Assembly (NCBI GenBank): GCA_013141325.1
Contig: JABFRE010000207.1
Coordinates: 1 to 43,163 of the forward strand
From: Novosphingobium sp.
GTDB taxonomy: Bacteria > Pseudomonadota > Alphaproteobacteria > Sphingomonadales > Sphingomonadaceae
Direction: 5' to 3'
Length of the DNA: 43,163 nucleotides
Shown here: in pieces, positions 1 through 6,684 of the stretch
Numbering within the stretch: position 1 is the stretch's first letter
How the letters are laid out: every line of letters starts with the position of its first letter
Translations under genes and position numbers: made by a program
The notes under the pieces: model-generated
What the model saw: only the letters and a program-made list of their open reading frames with translations
Database searches by the model: none
Told to the model about the DNA's origin: nothing

Positions 1-142
1 CGGCGGCGGCGGCGTGGAGTGCGCGGGCCTTGGCGGTCGAATCGAGCCGGGCGAGCTGGCGCTGCGCCGCGCGACCGGCCTGGGCCAGCCGGGCAACCAG
101 CGTTTCGGGCGATTCGCAGCGGGGAGCGGGTTCAGCAGTCAT
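1..142 (-). CDS. proA: Glutamate-5-semialdehyde dehydrogenase, N-terminal fragment
   Basis: Only the first 47 codons lie in the window; the gene continues past the left edge. The reverse strand from an ATG reads MTAEPAPRCESPETLVARLA and continues with QAGRAAQRQLARLDSTAKARAL. This matches the start of gamma-glutamyl phosphate reductases, where an amphipathic helix of the type AR.A.R.LA.L....K..AL opens the NADP-binding domain. The enzyme reduces gamma-glutamyl phosphate to glutamate semialdehyde, the second step of proline synthesis. The poly-Ala stretch at the window edge gives the CGG triplet run at bases 1-13. The identification rests on a short helix only, so another aldehyde dehydrogenase-like protein is not excluded. 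Confidence 0.7.
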   Translation of the reverse strand, partial: MTAEPAPRCESPETLVARLAQAGRAAQRQLARLDSTAKARALHAAAA

Positions 143-368
143 GACGCAAAAGCGCCTATCACTGCGGCTTCGGCTTGTCACGGCGGAGTGGCGCCAGCCC
201 GGTTTGCCCTGCCGTCCGCCGGTGTCCACTTACCACCCTGTCAGCAACGAAAACGATTCGTCGCGCGAGTCGTTCGATTCAGCGCCATCGACCACTTCGG
301 GATTCGCCAGCGCCGCACGAAGCTGATAGCGGCGCTCCCATAAAGGGACAAAAGGACTCGGGGTCGTC
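143..368. other. Intergenic region between divergent genes
   Basis: This stretch separates the minus-strand proA start from the plus-strand M23 peptidase start, so both genes should have promoters here. I could not pick a convincing -35/-10 pair. The ORFs listed across it in the track have no family resemblance and lie in frames unlike their neighbours, so I read it as non-coding. Confidence 0.5.
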
Positions 369-1532
369 TTGCAAAAATTGGCCGTTGGCGGGTTAGAGGG
401 CCGCCTGCGGAGCTGGTTCCCGGATCGCGAATTTTTCATGCGGTCGCAGGGGCAGGTCCGTTTCATCAAGATTTCATCGCGCGTGCAGATGATCGGTGCG
501 GGCCTTGCCGCAGCGTTGCTGGCCGTCTGGCTGGTAACGATGGCTGCGATGGCGATATCGAGCATTCTCTCGACGCGGGACCGCATGGCCCTGCTCGACC
601 GCGAGGCCAAGATCGCCAGCGCGGAAAGCCGGGTGACGGCCTATCGCGGCGATCTCGACAAGGTGGCCGACGATCTCGGCAAGCGGCAGGACTTCATCGA
701 GCAGGTGACCAAGGCCCACCTGGGCGAACTGCCTCAGGACGCGCGGGCCGGTGAGACTGTGTCCGACAGCTCGGGCGCTGCTGCCGAAACGGTCAAGAAG
801 GTCAGCACAAGTCTGCCCGAGGCCGGCAATCTCGCGCGGATCGAAGCCCGCCAGCTGGCCTTCGTCGAATCGCTGACCCGCCTGGCCGACCGCCGTGCCG
901 CGCAGGCCTCGGCCCGGCTGGCCAGCCTCGGCCTCAACCCGCAGGCGATGCTCGCGGCGGTGGACAACCGTGCGGCGCAGGGTGGTCCGCTGCTCCGGCT
1001 CGCCACCGGGCGTGACGGCAAGATCGACCCGCGCTTCCAGCGGCTGGGGCTCAGCCTCGCCCGGATGGACACGCTGGAACGTTCGGTGCGCGGGATTCCC
1101 CAGGTGCTTCCGGCCAGCCTTGAATATATCTCGTCCGGCTTCGGCTATCGCGCCGATCCGTTCACCGGCGGCGGCGCTTTCCACGCCGGACTCGATTTCA
1201 AGGGCCCGGTCGGCGCGCCGATCTATGCTGCGGCGCGCGGCGTCGTCAGCTTCGCCGGAATCAAGTCGGGATACGGCAACTGCATCGAAGTCGATCACGG
1301 CAACGGCCTGATGACCCGCTATGCCCATATGTCGCGGTTTGCGGCGCAATTGGGCCAGTCGGTCAAGTCAGGCGACGTCATCGGCGCAATCGGCAGCACC
1401 GGACGATCGACCGGCCCGCATCTGCATTTCGAAGTGCGGCTGAACGATCAGCCGCTCAACCCGCGTCCCTTTCTGGAGGCTGCGTCCCATGTTTCAGAAG
1501 TCCCGCGCGGCAGCGCCGGTAACGGGCGGTAG
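369..1532 (+). CDS. M23 family peptidoglycan endopeptidase, membrane anchored
   Basis: A 387-residue inner-membrane protein with a periplasmic LytM/M23 zinc peptidase domain. There is a short cytoplasmic N-terminus, one membrane segment at about residues 40-62, a charged helical region to about 140, and the peptidase domain from about 250. The zinc motifs are visible as HAGLD (about residue 272) and HLH (about 351-353), so the domain looks catalytically intact. The start used is a TTG; a later ATG (residue 24) exists, but the WFPDREFF sequence before it looks like part of the protein and supports the upstream start. It likely cleaves peptide crosslinks in the cell wall. Its 3' end overlaps the bactofilin gene, and M23 peptidases are known partners of bactofilins in morphogenesis. 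Confidence 0.9.
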   Translation: MQKLAVGGLEGRLRSWFPDREFFMRSQGQVRFIKISSRVQMIGAGLAAALLAVWLVTMAAMAISSILSTRDRMALLDREAKIASAESRVTAYRGDLDKVADDLGKRQDFIEQVTKAHLGELPQDARAGETVSDSSGAAAETVKKVSTSLPEAGNLARIEARQLAFVESLTRLADRRAAQASARLASLGLNPQAMLAAVDNRAAQGGPLLRLATGRDGKIDPRFQRLGLSLARMDTLERSVRGIPQVLPASLEYISSGFGYRADPFTGGGAFHAGLDFKGPVGAPIYAAARGVVSFAGIKSGYGNCIEVDHGNGLMTRYAHMSRFAAQLGQSVKSGDVIGAIGSTGRSTGPHLHFEVRLNDQPLNPRPFLEAASHVSEVPRGSAGNGR

Positions 1533-1893
1533 GTCCATGGCCGGATCAACCTTTTCGGTGTTTGGCGCCGATATCCGCATCAAGGGCGATGTCACCGCCT
1601 CGGCCGACCTGCATATTGACGGTCACGTCGAAGGCGATGTCACCTGCACCGCTCTGGTCCAGGGCGAAAGCAGCGAGATTGTCGGCGCGGTCAAGGCAGA
1701 GAGCGCCCGGCTCTCGGGCACGGTCCGCGGCACGATCGCGGTGCGTGATCTGGTGGTGCTGAAAAGCGCCCGGATCCACGGCGACGTCCATTACGACGCG
1801 CTGACGATTGAGCAGGGCGCCCAGGTCGACGGCCGTTTCGCCCCGCGCGCTGCGGGCGAAGACGCTACCGTGGTCAGCCTCGCGGCCAGCTGA
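1489..1893 (+). CDS. Bactofilin (polymer-forming cytoskeletal protein)
   Basis: A 134-residue protein with the bactofilin (DUF583) core at about residues 20-115, a right-handed beta-helix built from repeated short strands (FGADIRIKGDVTASADLHIDG, then VEGDVTC, VVGAVKAES-like, VRGTIAV, IHGDVHYDAL turns). Bactofilins form nucleotide-independent filaments at the inner membrane and localise wall enzymes. The gene begins inside the last 44 bases of the M23 peptidase gene in another frame. The ATG at 1489 is preceded by a strong GGAGG at good spacing, which favours it over the internal ATG at 1537. The disordered N-terminal tail and short C-terminal tail are typical of the family. The overlap implies translational coupling with the peptidase. 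Confidence 0.93.
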   Translation: MFQKSRAAAPVTGGRSMAGSTFSVFGADIRIKGDVTASADLHIDGHVEGDVTCTALVQGESSEIVGAVKAESARLSGTVRGTIAVRDLVVLKSARIHGDVHYDALTIEQGAQVDGRFAPRAAGEDATVVSLAAS

Positions 1894-1911
1894 TTGCTCG
1901 TGCCTGTGGGC

Positions 1912-1928
1912 GGCCTGCCGATCAGGCC
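1912..1928. terminator. Weak symmetrical hairpin between convergent genes
   Basis: GGCCTG, a five-base loop CCGAT, then CAGGCC form a 6-bp stem between the bactofilin stop and the acyl-CoA synthetase stop, overlapping the latter. It lacks a T run on both sides, so any terminator role in either direction is uncertain. Confidence 0.25.
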
Positions 1929-3613
1929 TGCTGCGCCACCTCTGCCCTGAGCGCTTTCCGGTCCAGCTTGCCGATCATCGTCTTGGGCAGACTTTCGCGC
2001 ACCACCACCGAATCGACCCGTTCGTGCTTGCCGACGCGGCTGTTCAGCCAGTCGGCCAGTTGCGTTCCGGTCTCCGGCGAACCCTCGTTCAGCGTGACAT
2101 AGGCGCGCGGTACTTCGCCAAGGTAGGGATCGGGCATGCCGATCACCAACACCTCCTTGACCGCCGGATGCTCCTCGATCACCGCTTCGACCTGGCTGGG
2201 GAAGACCTTGAAGCCGCCCACCGCGATCATGTCCTTGATCCGGTCGACGATCCGCACATAGCCTTCGGCGTCGATCGCCGCGACGTCGCCGGTGCGCAGC
2301 CAGCGCCCGTTCGGGCGCTCGGCAAAGGCCGCCAGCGCGGCTTCGGGGCGCCGCCAATAGCCGCGCATGACCTGCGGACCCTGGATCGCCAGCTCGCCCG
2401 GTTCGCCGTCGGGCGCATCGCGGGCCGGGTCTTCCTTGTCGAGCAGGCGGACCCGCGTCGCCGGCAGCGGCTGGCCGATCGTGCCGACCCGGTCCTCACC
2501 CTCGTAGGGGTTGGTCGAAACTACGCCCGAGGTTTCGGTCAGGCCGTACCCTTCGACCAGCCGCGCGCCGGTCGCCGCCTCGAACCGTGCCTTGAGCGGC
2601 CCGGGCAGCGGCGCACCGCCGGAAATGCACACCCGGAGCGATGAAAAGTCGGTCTTGCCAAGGTCGGGATGGTCCAGCAGCGCCTGATACATCGTCGGCA
2701 CGCCCGGCATGGCGGTGGCCTGGACCCGAACCAGGGTCTTGAGTGCCTGCCCGGCATCGAAGCGCGGCAGCATCGCGATGCAGCCGCCGTTGGCCACGGT
2801 GCGGTTGAGCACGCAGACGTTGGCGAAGACGTGGAACAGCGGCAGAACGCCCATGATCATGTCGTGCGCGCCGGCCTGCGGATCGATCGCGGCGACCTGC
2901 CGGGCGTTGGCCGACAGGTTCTGGTGGGTCAGCATCGCCCCCTTGGGCGTGCCGGTGGTCCCGCCGGTGTATTGCAGCAAGGCAAGGTCCTCATCCGGAT
3001 CAAGCGTCACCGGATGCGGCGGATCGTGCGACAACAGCTCGCCCCAGCGGATGACGTCGGGCTGGGCCGGAATCCGGGACAGCGACTTGCGCCCGACCAG
3101 CCGCAGCGCCAGTCCCTTCGACCAGCTGAGCATGGCCGCCAGCGGACATACCACCAGCCGCTCCAGCGCCGAACCGGCCAGAACCTTGAGCGCAGTGGGC
3201 AGCAGCGCCGACGAATCGATCGTAACCAGAATCCGGGTACCCGAATCGGCAACCTGCGCTTCCAGTTCCTGCGCGGTGTAGAGCGGGCTGAAATTGACCA
3301 CGGTCGCCCCCGCGATCATCGCGCCGTAATAGGCGGACACATAGATCGGGACATTGGGCAGATAGAGACCGATCCGGTCGCCCTTGACCACGCCCAAGGC
3401 CTGGAGGCCAGCGGCAAAGGCCTGCGCCTCGCTGTAGAGTTCGGAATAGCTGAAGCGCCGCCCGAGAAAATCGACCAGCGGCTTGTCACCGTGATCGGCA
3501 GCCGATCGCGCAAAGAAATCGGGCAGCGACAGCGCCGGAAACGCCATGTCCCACGGTCGGGGATGGGCATAATGCGCGCGCCATGGTTCCGCGCCGGGGT
3601 TATTGACAGCCAT
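1922..3613 (-). CDS. fadD: Long-chain fatty-acid-CoA ligase
   Basis: A 563-residue AMP-forming acyl-CoA synthetase of the ANL superfamily, full length for a FadD-type enzyme. It activates fatty acids with ATP and CoA for beta-oxidation or lipid synthesis. The phosphate-binding loop YTGGTTGTPKGAMLTH lies at about residues 215-230, the adenylate motif YGLTETSG at about 355, and the hinge and CoA region TGDVAAIDAEGYVRIVDRIKD followed by GGFKVFPSQVE at about 440-475. The C-terminal catalytic lysine motif TMIGKLDRK is present. It lies 69 bases downstream of trcR on the same strand and may be co-transcribed. The exact chain length preference cannot be read from sequence. Confidence 0.9.
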   Translation of the reverse strand: MAVNNPGAEPWRAHYAHPRPWDMAFPALSLPDFFARSAADHGDKPLVDFLGRRFSYSELYSEAQAFAAGLQALGVVKGDRIGLYLPNVPIYVSAYYGAMIAGATVVNFSPLYTAQELEAQVADSGTRILVTIDSSALLPTALKVLAGSALERLVVCPLAAMLSWSKGLALRLVGRKSLSRIPAQPDVIRWGELLSHDPPHPVTLDPDEDLALLQYTGGTTGTPKGAMLTHQNLSANARQVAAIDPQAGAHDMIMGVLPLFHVFANVCVLNRTVANGGCIAMLPRFDAGQALKTLVRVQATAMPGVPTMYQALLDHPDLGKTDFSSLRVCISGGAPLPGPLKARFEAATGARLVEGYGLTETSGVVSTNPYEGEDRVGTIGQPLPATRVRLLDKEDPARDAPDGEPGELAIQGPQVMRGYWRRPEAALAAFAERPNGRWLRTGDVAAIDAEGYVRIVDRIKDMIAVGGFKVFPSQVEAVIEEHPAVKEVLVIGMPDPYLGEVPRAYVTLNEGSPETGTQLADWLNSRVGKHERVDSVVVRESLPKTMIGKLDRKALRAEVAQQA

Positions 3614-3682
3614 GTTAGCAGCCTAGCCCGTGCGGTGCTACCAGGGCAAGCGCGGGAAGCGCTTTCAACCGCCGGAGCGAAA

Positions 3683-4393
3683 TTATTCGGCCTCGGCGGT
3701 CCCGGCGGCTTCGGCGGTGCGCTTGGCTTCGAGCCAGGCAGCGGCCTCGGCTTCTTGCGCGGCTTCGGCGGCAGCCTTGGTGTGGGCATCGCGTTCGGCG
3801 CGCAGCTCTTCGATCAGGGCCACGCGGTCATCGCCCAGCCGTGCATCGTCGCCGGCCTGGTCGATCAATCCAGCCTTTTTCGCGGCCTTGGCCACGATCG
3901 CGTCCAGTTCGCGCTGCGAACACAGGCCCAGCGTAACCGGGTCCTTGGGCTGGATATTGGCGATGTTCCAGTGGCTGCGATCGCGGATCGCGGCGATGGT
4001 GTTGCGGGTGGTGCCGATCAGCTTGCCGATCTGCGCGTCCGAGATTTCGGGATGGTTGCGCAGGATCCAGGCAATCCCGTCGGGCTTGTCCTGCCGCTTC
4101 GACACCGGAGTATAGCGCGGACCCTTGGTCCGACTCACCGTGACCGGGGCCTTCTGCATCACCAGCGAATAGTTCGGATCATCCTGGCCCTTTTCGATCT
4201 CGGCCATGTTGAGCTCGCCCGCGCGCACCGGATCGCGCCCAGTATATTTGCTGCTGGCCAGGTCGTCGGCCATGGCCTGAACCTCAAGAATGTGGAGGCC
4301 GCAGAATTCGGCGATTTGTTCAAAGGACAGCGCGGTGTTGTCGACCAGCCACGAAGCAGTGGCATGCGGCATCAGCGGGGTCGGCTGGGTCAC
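3683..4393 (-). CDS. trcR: Cell cycle transcriptional regulator TrcR (DUF1013)
   Basis: A 236-residue DUF1013 protein. In Caulobacter this family (TrcR) tracks with RNA polymerase and influences cell-cycle transcription and antibiotic tolerance. Two helix-turn-helix-like segments are visible: LSFEQIAEFCGLHILEVQ near the N-terminus and ISDAQIGKLIGTTRNTIAAI in the middle, followed by an alanine/glutamate-rich, probably coiled C-terminal tail. The ORF track extends 43 codons upstream, but those codons (AGT TTT, CTA, AGA) are unlike the rest of the genome, and a GGAG sits 8 bases before an in-frame GTG reading VTQPTPLMPHATASW. I therefore start at that GTG. The leader contains a stable GCAA-capped hairpin described separately. 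The family call is firm; the exact function here is inferred. Confidence 0.9.
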   Translation of the reverse strand: MTQPTPLMPHATASWLVDNTALSFEQIAEFCGLHILEVQAMADDLASSKYTGRDPVRAGELNMAEIEKGQDDPNYSLVMQKAPVTVSRTKGPRYTPVSKRQDKPDGIAWILRNHPEISDAQIGKLIGTTRNTIAAIRDRSHWNIANIQPKDPVTLGLCSQRELDAIVAKAAKKAGLIDQAGDDARLGDDRVALIEELRAERDAHTKAAAEAAQEAEAAAWLEAKRTAEAAGTAEAE

Positions 4394-4430
4394 GGGAAAT
4401 CTCCGCCAGAATGGGACTTGAAATAGATAG

Positions 4431-4452
4431 GGCCGCCCCTTGCGGAGCGGCC
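4431..4452 (-). terminator. GCAA-capped hairpin in the trcR leader
   Basis: On the minus strand GGCCGCTCC, loop GCAA, GGGGCGGCC form a 9-bp stem with one G-U pair, followed by CTATCTATTTC. It lies between the likely trcR promoter and the trcR start. Its sequence differs at only two paired positions from the carD terminator at 22573-22600. It could be an attenuator, the terminator of a short upstream transcript, or a structural leader element; the downstream T run is weak. Confidence 0.45.
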
Positions 4453-4511
4453 GTTCGCCGTGCGGTTTAGGCGCATTTGCGCTGCGGAGCAAGCCAAGAA
4501 ACCAAGCCTTA

Positions 4512-4538
4512 AAACTTGCCATGGTATCGCTGCGTCAA
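4512..4538 (-). promoter_or_regulatory. Candidate promoter of trcR
   Basis: TTGACGC (minus strand, 4538-4532) matches the TTGACGS -35 box of alphaproteobacterial housekeeping promoters. Twelve bases downstream GCAAGTTT is a partial match to GCTANAWC. The -10 half is poor, so this is a suggestion based mainly on the -35 box and its position in the divergent gap. Confidence 0.28.
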
Positions 4539-4552
4539 CACTGGGGGACAGC

Positions 4553-5254
4553 TTGAACCGTTCAATACTTGCCATGGCCGCGCTCAGCGGACTTGCCGGA
4601 TGCGGACCTTCGGGCCCCGATTTCACCGAACCGGCCAAGGTTCCGGCGGCGATGCTGGTCGACGAATTCGCCGCGCTGGCCAGCCTGTCATCGCCCCTGA
4701 CCGAGGCCGGCTACGGCAGCAGCCGGGTCCGGGTCGAGCGCCGCGGCAAGTCCGAGCTGCTGTTCACGATCCCCTCCAGCGAAAGCAAGGACGGATCGAC
4801 CTTTCTGCTTCAATTCACCCCCGGTCAGCAGCCGCTGCACAGCGAAGTCAAAGTGACGATCGAGGTTCCCGCGCTGCCGATGGGCGTGAACAAGGTGCTG
4901 AGCGAGCAAAAGGTCGAGGACTATTTCCAGCGCCACACCAAGGCGCTGATCGCTGCGATGGCGAGCCGCGAATCCACAAGCGCAGCCGCGCACGAATTCG
5001 TCTCGATGTTCGATGCTCTGGCTTTGGCGACCAATCCCTCGCTCAAGCGCAAGCTGGAAAACGACGTTCGCACGATTGACCTGGAAGACGGCGAGGATAC
5101 CGCCACCGCCGACGAACCCTCGGACGAAGAGGTCAACCGCGGCATGATCGACAATTCAGAAACGGATCGCGGGGACGAGCAGCTGGGCACGGAACCGCAG
5201 GGCGCCGAACCCGACCCGCGCGAACCCGAAGGCACCGACCCCAATCCCGATTGA
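4553..5254 (+). CDS. Acidic exported lipoprotein, function unknown
   Basis: I do not recognise this 233-residue protein. From the TTG at 4553, preceded by a GGGGGAC RBS-like sequence, it begins (M)NRSILAMAALSGLAGCG, a classical lipoprotein signal peptide with lipobox L-A-G-C, so the mature chain should be lipid-anchored. The longer ORF in the track starts upstream with residues that do not fit a signal peptide. The middle (residues 30-165) is an ordinary mixed alpha/beta region. The last 55 or so residues are disordered and very acidic, with many DE, EP and DP steps (for example EPQGAEPDPREPEGTDP). The gene is divergent from trcR and convergent with the quinone oxidoreductase, whose stop codon follows immediately. 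Confidence 0.8.
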   Translation: MNRSILAMAALSGLAGCGPSGPDFTEPAKVPAAMLVDEFAALASLSSPLTEAGYGSSRVRVERRGKSELLFTIPSSESKDGSTFLLQFTPGQQPLHSEVKVTIEVPALPMGVNKVLSEQKVEDYFQRHTKALIAAMASRESTSAAAHEFVSMFDALALATNPSLKRKLENDVRTIDLEDGEDTATADEPSDEEVNRGMIDNSETDRGDEQLGTEPQGAEPDPREPEGTDPNPD

Positions 5255-6256
5255 TCACCCGGCGGCGAGCACGATCTTCCCGATGTGCGCACCGGCTTCC
5301 ATCCGGGCATGGGCCGCAGCGGCATCACGCAGCGCAAAGGTCTGGTCCATCACCGGGCGCAGGACCCCGCTTTCGACAAAAGGCCAGGCATAGGCCGCGA
5401 TTTCCTGCGCCAGCAGCGCCTTGAAGGTGTTGGAGCGCGGGCGCAGGGTCGATCCGGTCAGGGTCAGGCGGCGGCGCATGATCTCCGCCATGTTAAGCTC
5501 GGCGCGCAGCCCTCCCTGGACCGCGATTGTCACGTGGCGGCCATCGTCGGCCAGGCAGGCCAGATTGCGCGGCACATAGTCGCCGGCCACCATGTCGAGC
5601 ACCAGCTCCACCCCCCTGCCACCAGTGATCCGTGCCACTTCGGCGACAAAGTCCTGCGCCTTGTAGTCGATCGCATGGTCAGCGCCGATCGCCAGCGCCG
5701 CGGCGCACTTGTCGGTGCCGCCGCAGGTGACGATCACTGTCAGACCCATCAGCTTGCCCAGCAGACTCGCCATGCTGCCGATCCCGCTGGTACCGCCGTG
5801 GACCAGCAGCGTCTCACCGTCGCGGGCATAGCCGCGCTCGAAGACGTTGTGCCAGACGGTGAACAGCGTTTCGGGCAGCGCCGCAGCCGATGCCAGCGGC
5901 AGATCGTCGGGAACTGGCAGGCACACGGCCGCCTCGGCCAGGCAGTACTCGGCATAGCCCCCGCCCGAAACCAGCGCGCAGACCTTGCGGCCCAGTAGCG
6001 CCGGATCGGCATCGCCGCCCAGCGCCACCACCTCGCCCGCGATCTCCAGTCCGGGGATCGGTGAGGCCCCCGGAGGCGGCGGATAGAAGCCCTGGCGCTG
6101 AATCACATCGGGGCGGTTGACCCCGGCAAAGGCGACCTTGACCAGCACCTGGCCCGGTGCCGGTACCGGCACCGGCACCGTCTCTGGCCGCAGCACGTCG
6201 GGGCCGCCGGGGACGTCGAAGCCGATTGCCGTCATGGTTTCAGGCATTTGGTTCAT
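5255..6256 (-). CDS. NAD(P)H-quinone oxidoreductase, zinc-independent MDR family
   Basis: A 333-residue medium-chain dehydrogenase/reductase of the quinone oxidoreductase (PIG3/zeta-crystallin-like) type. It carries a GroES-like N-terminal domain with FAGVNRPDVIQRQGFYPPPPG and PGLEIAGEV, then a Rossmann domain with LLVHGGTSGIGSMASLLGK at about residues 150-170. The catalytic zinc cysteines of alcohol dehydrogenases are absent, as expected for NADPH-quinone reductases. The cytosolic enzyme probably reduces quinones or enones with NADPH. The N-terminal PVPVPAPG stretch is encoded by an unusual 22-bp perfect palindrome. Its TGA abuts the lipoprotein TGA tail to tail. Confidence 0.88.
   Translation of the reverse strand: MNQMPETMTAIGFDVPGGPDVLRPETVPVPVPAPGQVLVKVAFAGVNRPDVIQRQGFYPPPPGASPIPGLEIAGEVVALGGDADPALLGRKVCALVSGGGYAEYCLAEAAVCLPVPDDLPLASAAALPETLFTVWHNVFERGYARDGETLLVHGGTSGIGSMASLLGKLMGLTVIVTCGGTDKCAAALAIGADHAIDYKAQDFVAEVARITGGRGVELVLDMVAGDYVPRNLACLADDGRHVTIAVQGGLRAELNMAEIMRRRLTLTGSTLRPRSNTFKALLAQEIAAYAWPFVESGVLRPVMDQTFALRDAAAAHARMEAGAHIGKIVLAAG
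6154..6175. repeat. 22-bp perfect palindrome inside the quinone oxidoreductase gene
   Basis: The core GGTGCCGGTACCGGCACC is a perfect inverted repeat, and two more bases on each side also pair. It encodes part of the VPVPVPAPG segment near the protein N-terminus. It may simply arise from alternating Val and Pro codons. Confidence 0.6.
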
Positions 6257-6352
6257 TGTATCCGCTCCGCGCCACAGGTGTTGCCGCTGTCGCGGCCCCT
6301 ATCGCCGGGATCGGTTGACAGCAAGCCCAACTGGTCCGATTCTGACCCGGAG

Positions 6353-6553
6353 ATGGAAGACGATCTACCCCGTCCGAAAGGCGATGCCGCCGACCAGCTG
6401 GCGAAGGAGTTGCTCGACGCCTATTCGCAGGACGAGCTCGACGAGCGCATTGCCGTGCTCGAGGCGGAGATCGTCCGGGTCCGCGCCCACCGGGACCGGG
6501 CGGCCGCGCACCGCAGCGCCGCCGACGCCTTGTTCAAGCCTCGATCGAGCTGA
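6353..6553 (+). CDS. DUF1192 family small protein
   Basis: A 66-residue acidic protein, MEDDLPRPKGDAADQLAKEL onward, with the DUF1192 core SQDELDERIAVLEAEIVRVRAHRD. This is a short coiled-coil helix ending in SAADALF, typical of the alphaproteobacterial family. Function is unknown. The track ORF begins 35 codons earlier, overlapping the oppositely oriented quinone oxidoreductase start; the extra residues are not family-like, so I start at the ATG at 6353. Spacing between the preceding GGAG and the start is unusually tight, so translation initiation is not fully explained. It precedes clpA on the same strand with a 131-base gap. Confidence 0.85.
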   Translation: MEDDLPRPKGDAADQLAKELLDAYSQDELDERIAVLEAEIVRVRAHRDRAAAHRSAADALFKPRSS

Positions 6554-6568
6554 TGATGACCGCCGCCC

Positions 6569-6597
6569 CTTTCGGCCTTGCGGCGGCTCCCCATATA
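6569..6597 (+). promoter_or_regulatory. Candidate heat-shock (sigma-32-like) promoter of clpA
   Basis: CCCCATATA at 6589-6597 matches the -10 element of sigma-32 promoters. CTTTCG lies 14 bases upstream where a CTTGAA-like -35 is expected, but matches it only partly. ClpA is a classical heat-shock-associated gene, which makes the placement plausible. An overlapping stem (CCGCCGC/GCGGCGG, 6560-6586) may instead be a weak terminator of the DUF1192 gene. Confidence 0.3.
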
Positions 6598-6684
6598 GGT
6601 TTGGTTAACCATAGCCGTTCATATTCTCCGGCAAGCCGAAACTTACCTGCCGCAGTCCAGTCTGACGTCAAGAGAGACCCCTAG

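Noticed and set aside
1-13. CGG triplet repeat at the window start
   Set aside because: It is explained by alanine codons of proA on the minus strand and is too short to call a repeat element.
3636-3656. Hairpin AGCGC/GCGCT between trcR and fadD
   Set aside because: The stem is five pairs with no T run on the minus strand, too weak to call a terminator.
4394-4522. 43-codon N-terminal extension of TrcR
   Set aside because: Codon use is unlike the rest of the genome, and a GTG with a good RBS begins the family-like sequence; the extension also covers the hairpin.
5529-5538. CACGTG at 5531 and at 21756 as further parS candidates
   Set aside because: Only the central six bases match; the outer arms of the parS palindrome are absent.
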